Part shown: one piece after another, positions 57,364 to 64,000 of the stretch | Layout of the letters: every line of letters begins with the position of its first letter | How positions within the stretch are numbered: position 1 is the first letter of the stretch | DNA from: Anisus vortex | Taxonomy: Eukaryota; Mollusca; Gastropoda; Planorbidae | Length of the DNA stretch: 64,000 bases | Reading direction: 5' to 3' | NCBI GenBank assembly: GCA_949126835.1 | Contig: OX421509.1 | Span: 14,539,279 to 14,603,278 of the forward strand | The notes under the pieces: generated by a model | Seen by the model: only the letters and a program-made list of their open reading frames with translations | The model's database searches: none | Told to the model about the DNA's origin: nothing | Program-made: the position numbers and the translations under genes

Positions 57364-59940
57364 ATGAAGACTTCACTTTTCTTGATGGTCTGTGGAGCCT
57401 TTGTGATCATGGGCGCTAACTGTGGATTTATTCGTAAGTCTAAGATTTCATGAATTGTGTCCCTTTAGAAATGTTACGTTCTGTATCAAGACTGATAATA
57501 TTATGATATACCTTGTCCACCAAAACGCTTATGGCCGACAAAGGTATAAGCTTATAAGATAAGATAATATCGCTTTTTTGTTTCAAACAAATGGCAATGT
57601 GAATTGATAACATATGTTTTGTATTTCAGCATATTTTAACGCATATGGCATGCGTTGTTTAATAGGTCAAGTATTGACTAACAAATACATACTGTTAGAA
57701 TGAACCATATGTCAAGATATATGCAACAGGACATGACACGTGCTAAGTGCAAGGACATATAGACATAACACATGCTTCTCTTCACGGCAAATGCACTTGT
57801 TCTTGTCTATGGCATGTATTATATATCAGGACATGTATTAATCATCAGGACATGTATTAACAGTATTATGCATCAGAAAATGTATTAACAGTATTATACA
57901 TCAGGACATGTATAAACAGTATTATGCATCAGAAAATGTATTAACAGTATTATACATCAGGACATGTATTAACAGTATTATGCATCAGAAAATGTATTAA
58001 CAGTATTATACATCAGGACATGTATTAACAGTATTATACATCAGGACATGTATTAACAGTATTATACATCAAGACATGTATTAACAGTATTATACATCAA
58101 GACATGTATTAACAGTATTATACATCAGGACATGTATTAACAGTATTATACATCAGGACATGTATTAACAGTATTATACATCAGGACATGTATTAACAGT
58201 ATTATACATCAGGACATGTATTAACAGTATTATACATCAAGACATGTATTAACAGTATTATACATCAAGACATGTATTAACAGTATTATACATCAAGACA
58301 TGTATTAACAGTATTATACATCAAGACATGTATTAACAGTATTATACATCAGGACATGTATTAACAGTATTATACATCAGGACATGTATTAACAGTATTA
58401 TACATCAAGACATGTATTAACAGTATTATACATCAGGACATGTATTAACAGTATTATACATCAGGACATGTATTAACAGTATTATACATCAGGACATGTA
58501 TTAACAGTATTATACATCAGGACATGTATTAACAGTATTATACATCAGGACATGTATTAACAGTATTATACATCAGGACATGTATTAACAGTATTATACA
58601 TCAGGACATGTATTAACAGTATTATACATCAGGACATGTATTAACAGTATTATACATCAGGACATGTATTAACAGTATTATACATCAGGACATGTATTAA
58701 CAGTATTATACATCAGAAAATGTATTAACAGTATTATACGTCAGGACATGTATTAGAATCTATATTCCAAGACTTAAGATATGCTATATATACCCAGGCT
58801 ATTAATGTTTGGTTACAATAAATTACCGGTATGTTCTCCTCAGAATCTACGTCATGTGAGTACAAAGGCACAAACTACGTCTCGGGACAAGTGGTTGACG
58901 TAACAAGTGTCCCAGAGTGCTATGAATGTCGCTGCTCTTCTATAGACGGAAGTGACGTCATTTACTGTAGCAACCTTCACTGTCCGTGGCATAGGTAGTC
59001 TTTTTTGTTTTGTTTTTATGTTGTTTTGGGGGGTTTCCCTTATCTCAAACCATTGTTAAGATATTTATAAATAACATAATATTAGTATTTATTAGAACTA
59101 GTGAGCGCTTTTTTTAATAGTTTTAAAGTTGTTGTTGCTTTTTATGGGGGTTGATTTATGGCTTTTTTTTTAATTAATGTTTTATTTTAATTCTAAAAAT
59201 ATACTTAGATCTAGTTGTTTTCGTGTAAGTCTAAGTATATCATGTTTTTGTAAAACACGAGAGTATGTATTATGTAGGCTATTCAATTTTTTTTGTATTT
59301 TGGTCGTTGGAGATGGTTTTGATAGTAATAGTGACTTTGTAACTGTGAGTGTGTAAATGAATGTGTAATTATAAACTGACAGAAACTTAGTGACACACAA
59401 ATGGACTGTATATATTATAATGTGTTGACCCGGGCTTTGTGACCTGATAGCTCTTTCCGAGTGGCATTCGGGACAAGCACTGACAAGCTTCAGAAACAAA
59501 ATCTCTTGAAATTCAAAAGTTGAATCTGGGCACTTTGACGAACTGCTCAAGGGCTCAAACGACCATAACGGTCAAGGGTTTAATGATGATGATCTTAGTT
59601 ATATACGTTTTCAGTTTTAATTTCTATTTCCTTATAAACAATACTTATTAGTCCTGTGTTCTAGGTAAGAGATTCGAAAGATTTTTCTCATGCATTTTTT
59701 TTTCGAATTCCTGCAATTTGTTTTCAGTGGCTGCTAGCAGCATCCAGGTCTCACATCCATGCAGAACAATGGTTTTCACAAGAGCTCTGTAAAGCCTGAG
59801 CTTCGTTGGGAGACTATTGCTGATATAAATGCTTACCTTTTAAGTTCATTCTTAGGAAAGTTGAAAAAAACCTGTTTTTTTTCATTTGTAAAGTTTAAAG
59901 TAACTTTTATGTTTTGTTTTTCAGAAACTTCGATGGTTAA
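57364..59940 (+). CDS. Small secreted six-cysteine protein with VWC-like half domain (three exons)
   Basis: Proposed join 57364-57433, 58844-58994 and 59925-59940, 78 codons ending in TAA. Exon 1 encodes a signal peptide (MKTSLFLMVCGAFVIMGANC) and ends in phase 1 at a GTAAGT donor. Exon 2 follows a tgttctcctcag acceptor and holds the mature domain with cysteines at 28, 49, 52, 54, 65 and 70; the CYECRC core and G-x2-Y-x2-G start are the layout of the first half of a VWC domain. The exon-2 donor (atag/gtagtc) is weak; read through, the frame stops after Arg74, so both forms are almost identical. Exon 3 adds NFDG. AATAAA follows at 59993. A further acceptor at 57339 suggests a 5' untranslated exon. 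VWC modules often bind growth factors; short secreted forms can be defence or signalling peptides. The role here is unknown. Confidence 0.72.
57812..58754 (+). repeat. 28-bp minisatellite in intron 1, about 33 copies
   Basis: The unit is tacatcaggacatgtattaa plus cagtatta, with cagg/caag/cagaaa variants. It makes up two thirds of the intron. The acatgt palindrome recurs every unit. Exon 2 begins 89 bp after its end. Confidence 0.97.
59320..59457 (+). repeat. Dispersed 140-bp repeat, copy 2
   Basis: In intron 2 of the small secreted-protein gene; matches 41606-41746. It ends in a 22-bp scrap of the LINE 3' end (ccgagtggcattcggg at about 59459). Confidence 0.72.
59553..59642 (+). mobile_element. 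RTE-like LINE 3' end
   Basis: gaccataacggtcaagggtt, a gatgatgat tail and 60 bp of flank shared with 33100-33187. Confidence 0.75.
59650..59815 (-). pseudogene. RTE-like LINE ORF fragment, opposite strand
   Basis: The minus strand reads LYRALVKTIVLHGCETWMLL, AATENKLQEFEKK and, after a frameshift, MHEKNLSNLLPRTQD. This matches the start of the fragment at 32690 and the '...GAETW...' region of LINE proteins. It lies head to tail against the plus-strand 3' end at 59553, inside intron 2. Confidence 0.8.
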
Positions 59941-59992
59941 AACATAGAGTGGTTTGTTTTGCCAAGAAATCTTGCTTTAAAATTCTTTGGTC

Positions 59993-59998
59993 AATAAA
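59993..59998 (+). terminator. Polyadenylation signal AATAAA of the small secreted-protein gene
   Basis: AATAAA lies 53 bases after the proposed stop, with A-rich sequence following. Confidence 0.65.
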
Positions 59999-60089
59999 AA
60001 TTATTTCATTCGATTATTGATGTTGAATGTCTTCAAAAGTTTCTGTGTGTTTGAATGAAAGTATTTAATAGTGAGGGTCCAAACTACAG

Positions 60090-61766
60090 CTAACATTTTA
60101 ACACTTGTAATTTAAAAATATCATCATCATCATCATCATTGCCCGTCACCCCCGGGCTGGGGTATGGGCCGCCAACCACAGATCTCCAGAGTCCTCTGTC
60201 CTGGGCCATTCTCTCCAATTGAGTCCAGCTGTACCCCATCTTTTCTGTGTCTGCCTTAAGGTCGCGTCGCCAGGTATTCCTTGGGCGGCCCCTTTTCCGC
60301 TTGCCTTGCGGGTTCCACTTGAGTGCCTGTCTGGTGATGTTGGTTGGCGGCTTGCGCAGGGTGTGCCCTATCCAACCCCATCTTCTTCTTCTGATATCCT
60401 CTTCTATAGGGCGTTGGCAGGTTCTTTGCCAGAGGTCGGTTTTGTTTATGGTGTCAGGCCAGCGGATCTGGAGTATCCTTCTGAGGCAGCTGTTGATGAA
60501 GGTTTGGACTTTGCCAGTGGTAGCTTTTGTCATTCTCCAAGTTTCCGCGCCATACAACAGGACTGACTTAACATTAGAGTTGAACAGTCTAATTTTTGTA
60601 TCTAGGGACAGCTCTTTGGAGTTCCATATATTCTTGAGTTGGATGAAGGCGGCTCTTGCTTTGCCTATCCTTGCCTTGACGTCTGCAACTGTTCCTCCTT
60701 GCTGGTCAATGATACTCCCCAGGTAGTTAAAGGACTGCACCTCCTCGAGTGGGATTCCATGCAGTGTGATTGATTCGGCACAAGAGGGGTTGATCTTCAA
60801 GGTTTTGCTCTTTTCTTTGTTGATGTTCAGTCCAACCTGTGCTGATGTGGCTGCCACCATGTTGGTTTTTTCTTGCATTTGTTGTTGACTGTGAGAGACG
60901 AGTGCAATGTCAACTGCAAAGTCCAAGTCTTCGAGCTGGTCCCACAAGGTCCACTGTATACCGTTTCTGCGCTCCCGAGTGGATGTTTTCATAATCCAGT
61001 CTATGACCAGGAGGAAGAGAAATGGCGACAACAGGCATCCTTGACGAACTCCGGTTCGCACTTGGAAAGAGTCTGTAAGCTGTCCTCCATATACGACTCT
61101 GCAGGACATTTCATTGTAGGAATTCTTGATAAGGTTGGTAATCTTATTTGGGCTGCCGTACTGTCGTAGGAGCTTCCAAAGGGTCTCTCTGTCCTCGCTG
61201 TCGAAGGTTTTTTCATAATCAATAAAAAGTATATACAGCGGGGAATTCCACTCTAATGACTGCTCGACTATGATGCGAAGCGTCGCAATCTGATCCGTGC
61301 AGGATCTGTTTTGCCGGAAGCCTGCCTGCTGGTCTCTCAATTTGGGATCAACAATGTCTCTCATCCTATTAAGGAGGACTCTGTTAAAGACCTTTCCCGG
61401 CACTGAAAGAAGTGTGATGCCTCTGTAGTTGTTGCAATTACTGAGGTCACCTTTCTTAGGGAGTTTGATCTGGTAACCTTCTTTCCAATCTGCTGGTATG
61501 TTTTCATCTTCCCAAATCCGCTCAAAGAGTGGGTATAGCATCTCTACTGACAAATCCACATCTGCTTTAAGGGCCTCTGCTGGTATGTCATCTGGCCCAG
61601 CTGCTTTTCCATCTTTTATACCAGCAATGGCTCTCCTAATCTCGTTTCTGGTCGGCTTTTCGCAATTAATCGGGAGATCCTCATTTGCTGGCACAATGAT
61701 AGGGGTATCAGTAAGGGGTTTGGGCATATTAAGAAGCTGTTCAAAATGCTGAACCCATCTATTCAT
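60090..61766 (-). pseudogene. RTE-type LINE reverse transcriptase, 5'-truncated, catalytic motif altered
   Basis: A 558-codon open frame. RT blocks in order: KAAGPDDIPAEALK (54-67), PKKGDLSNCNNYRGITLLSV (103-122), motif A FIDYEKTFDS (181-190), VRQGCLLSPFL (240-250), the YADD-equivalent FAVDIALV (283-290), then FNYLGSIID and a C-terminal GKRKRGRPRNTWRRD. The first Asp of the FADD box is Val285, which should abolish polymerisation although no stop or frameshift is present. The endonuclease and N-terminal RT part are absent; upstream of the ATG the frame continues about 20 codons to a TGA. The natural end is a TGATGATGA tail translated as a run of Asp; the last 8-10 residues are flanking DNA. 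Confidence 0.9.
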
Positions 61767-61840
61767 TTGTTGATCTAATCTATTGATGGCCTTCCCGTGT
61801 TCGTCCTTGACAGGTCTTTCTGGTTTGTAAGTTCAAGTTC
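60122..61840 (-). mobile_element. RTE-type LINE insertion with target-site duplication
   Basis: The 3' tail (catcat)n lies at 60122-60140. aatttaaaaatat (60109-60121) and aatataaaaatat (61841-61853) flank the insertion, 12 of 13 bases equal, a probable duplication made by target-primed reverse transcription. About 1.7 kb of an element normally over 3 kb is present. Confidence 0.8.
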
Positions 61841-61853
61841 AATATAAAAATAT

Positions 61854-62816
61854 GAACTTCATTAATTTTAATCTGCAATTTCTATTGTATATACACGAGG
61901 ACGTGTACTATACACCATGACATGCATTATACACCACTAGCTTGTATGTCTATTTTAGAAAAGGGATTAAGATAGACTGGGCAACAACCTCACAGCTTCA
62001 CATCATTAAAGAAAAACAACTTATTAAAGTCAAAATGCAAGACTAGAATAAAACCACGGATAAACCAAAATCACAGTAATGACTGTTAAATAAGAGTAAC
62101 ATGACCTAGGTATAGACTAAGATAGATAGTTCTAAGTCTACAACAACAATGTTGTGTTTGAGCAAAATGTCGGCCTATGTTTTCGGCGTAATGCAACGGT
62201 CAAATTTGCAGCGAAAATCGGAAATTCCAATTTTGTGCATTAAAAAATTGAAACTGTCGATTCTTAAAATGAATGCACACACATTTCTTCCGAGGTATCA
62301 CAGTTATATCCGGTACTAGTGAAATTCAAACATTTTTAAAACATGTAAGTTGAAACAAACCTCAAGTTTTCATATAACTGTATATAGTATTAGTAGGCTA
62401 TGTGGTATTTCGCTTCTAAAATTGTAAGTCTTACAGTAGTTAAACCTATACACTACAAATAAATGTGTCGCTATTAATAGTTATATCCCTCTAAAGTTAT
62501 ACTAAGTTATAGACTCTAAAAACTAAAGTCACTAAAAACTAAAGACTGAAACTACAAGAGGAATACAAAACATTAGGCTTCATAAACAGGAACTTTTACA
62601 AATGTAACAAGAACATAAAGCTAAAATCACATTAGTTAGACCTAGATCTATACTAAAATAAGATGCATCTTCTGTATGAGCCCCATCAACTAAATAAAAC
62701 ATTTTAAAACTATAGTGTGTCTTTATTATAAAAAACTCTGCAGCTCAGCGAATATTCGCAACTGACAAGAGTAACACCAATAGTTAAATAATTACTAAAT
62801 CTAGAAGCACTATAGT
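61854..62816. other. AT-rich, no gene recognised
   Basis: Only short repeat scraps such as taacaccaatagtta, also seen near 25600 beside another hAT copy. Confidence 0.5.
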
Positions 62817-63000
62817 CAGGGGTCGGCAACCTATGGCACGCTGCCAGACTTGGCACGCAGAGCGGTTATCAATGGCACGCGGAAGACCACGACAAAGGCA
62901 ATTCAAGTCTCCTCTACATGAAGAGCAGGGTGCTGGTACGCTGAATGATTTAGGCGTGCTACTTTGGTGCTACACACTATTATAAAAAGGTTGACGGTTG
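62817..63000 (+). mobile_element. hAT-type MITE
   Basis: caggggtcggcaacctatgg at the left, gtacgctgaatgatttaggc and aaaaaggttgacggttg at the right; the right terminus is mutated. No frame. Confidence 0.88.
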
Positions 63001-63077
63001 CATTACGTGTTTGTCTGTGGTGTCCTCTGTTTTCATCTGCACCAAAGTACTAACAGACTTGTCCTCCCAGGGATATG

Positions 63078-63100
63078 AGCCCCCCCCCCCCCCCCCCCCA
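63078..63100. repeat. Poly-C tract
   Basis: About 20 consecutive C bases followed by a G/A-rich patch; the proline/glycine-rich frame over it is artefactual. Confidence 0.85.
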
Positions 63101-63255
63101 GGCTCGTGCCAGGATCAGAAAAGGAAAAAGGGGTGGTGGTGGCGGTGGTCAGGGTGGAGGTGAGCAGACGTGGTTGGAATTTTTCTGCAGTATGGAAGCC
63201 GCCCGGTCACATGTATTTAAATTAGATCTCATTGATACTCGGTTATGGTCTAAAA

Positions 63256-63499
63256 CAGGGATCGGCAACCTACGGCAAGCGTGCCAGATATGGCACGCAG
63301 GGCGATTTTCAAAGACATGCGGGAGACCGCCCCCCCCCCCCCCCCAAAAAAAAAAAAAAAAAAAAAAAAAAAAACGAGAATTCAAGTTTTTTCTACAAGA
63401 AATTCAGTGCTGGAGAGGGATGACCTTTAGGATGTTGGCACGCTGAATGAATTAGAATGTTACATTGGCACACGGGCAACAAAAGGTTGCCGACTCCTG
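63256..63499 (+). mobile_element. hAT-type MITE with an internal C/A homopolymer expansion
   Basis: cagggatcggcaacctacgg at the left and aaaggttgccgactcctg at the right. At 63330-63374 a C15 run is followed directly by about 29 A bases where sister copies have ordinary sequence. Related by sequence to 62817-63000, 260 bp away. Confidence 0.88.
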
Positions 63500-63710
63500 C
63501 ACTAGAGGACAGACGGGCGTAGACTATAGCAATCAATTACGGGGTAATAATTGGTTGTAATTATAGAGACGGGTATCTATTATAATGCATAATGTTGCTT
63601 ATTAATTAGCAATTAGCTAGGCCTATAATTTGTAGATTATATGTGTTAGCCAAGGACTACTTCAGTAGGCTAGTTCTTGGTGTTCGCATTGGCTTTATTT
63701 TATATTTCAG

Positions 63711-63795
63711 CTGCCTTTGTGAAAGAAACTAAACATGTTTAAGCTGGCCATTCTTGTAGTGGCGTTGATATCTGTCATTCTTGTCTGTGTATCAG
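63711..63795 (+). CDS. Signal-peptide exon of a second small secreted-protein-like gene (partial)
   Basis: The acceptor ttttatatttcag precedes 63711. The start codon at 63735 begins MFKLAILVVALISVILVCVS, a clear hydrophobic signal peptide, followed by one base of the next codon. The boundary cag/gcaagt fits a GC-AG donor at 63796, so the exon ends in phase 1. Reading on instead gives KYAIVETSSI and then translated repeat, less likely. A 5' untranslated part spliced just before the start codon, a signal exon and phase 1 are shared with the gene at 57364. The mature domain is beyond the window or further right, so the family is unknown. Confidence 0.5.
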
Positions 63796-63839
63796 GCAAG
63801 TACGCAATAGTTGAGACAAGCTCCATACGATTAGGCCTA

Positions 63840-64000
63840 GGCCCAGGGACGGCTCGTCCATATAGGCAACCTAGGTGGCCGCCTCGAGCGCAAAATTGGG
63901 GGGAGGGGGGCGCGCATAATTGAGGATTTTTGTTTAATTTGGGGATTTAAAATTATAAACTAAATTAAAGTTTAGTACTTCTGCGCGCTACTAGCATAGG
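63840..64000. mobile_element. Unclassified repeat fragment at the window edge
   Basis: cccagggacggctcgtccat then ataggcaacctaggtggccg and G-runs look like a dispersed element end. Truncated by the window, no partner end visible. Confidence 0.35.

Noticed and set aside
60219..60726. Plus-strand frames of 115 and 159 codons over the LINE
   Set aside because: Shadows of the minus-strand reverse transcriptase frame.
63075..63446. 123-codon Pro/Gly-rich frame
   Set aside because: Runs through a poly-C tract, a G-rich patch and a hAT MITE with a poly-A block.

Overview
The window is eukaryotic nuclear DNA from an animal, most likely a mollusc and probably a gastropod. The evidence is intron-split genes with GT/GC-AG splice sites, AATAAA polyadenylation signals, many non-LTR retrotransposon relics, hAT-type MITEs, tRNA-derived SINEs and very dense mini- and microsatellites. 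The species cannot be fixed from sequence alone. No prokaryotic operon, CRISPR array, rRNA gene or complete canonical tRNA gene was seen.

Four host gene pieces stand out from AT-rich, repeat-filled DNA. (1) A terminal exon on the minus strand (6255-7463) encodes a Golgi-type carbohydrate sulfotransferase of the Sulfotransfer_2/HNK-1 family. (2) A terminal exon on the minus strand (47694-48622) encodes a PA-clan (trypsin-like) serine-protease-like domain with a readable His/Asp/Ser triad and an AATAAA signal just downstream. (3) A compact three-exon gene on the plus strand (about 57340-60010) encodes a 78-residue secreted protein with six mature cysteines in a VWC-like spacing. (4) A signal-peptide exon on the plus strand (63711-63795) at the right edge ends in the same splice phase as exon 1 of gene 3. 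Upstream exons of genes 1 and 2 and downstream exons of gene 4 were not found.

Layout: 1-3278 is a 76-bp satellite with 81-bp variants. 3.3-6.2 kb holds a hairpin MITE, a degenerate short-period repeat and a hAT MITE. The sulfotransferase exon follows. 7.5-47 kb is a repeat field of TCTA/CT/AT microsatellites, tandem arrays (30, 30, 52, 28, 53, 48, 23, 22 and 74 bp units), tRNA-derived SINEs, LINE C-terminal relics and hAT MITEs. The protease-like exon follows. 48.6-54.7 kb holds LINE tails, MITEs and a 21-bp array. 56-60 kb is the small cysteine-rich gene, with a 28-bp minisatellite filling its first intron. 60.1-61.8 kb is a 5'-truncated RTE-type LINE with an open 558-codon frame but a substituted catalytic motif. 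62.8-63.5 kb has two more hAT MITEs, then the last signal-peptide exon.

Three repeat lineages account for much of the dispersed DNA: hAT MITEs with CAGGGGTCGGCAACC ends (about ten copies or fragments), a CR1/Jockey-like LINE 3' end whose tail has also been amplified in tandem, and several tRNA-headed SINE families. The long open frames over tandem arrays come mostly from repeat units divisible by three and are not treated as genes. The host genes show no operon-like link. Genes 3 and 4 may be neighbours in a small secreted-protein cluster.
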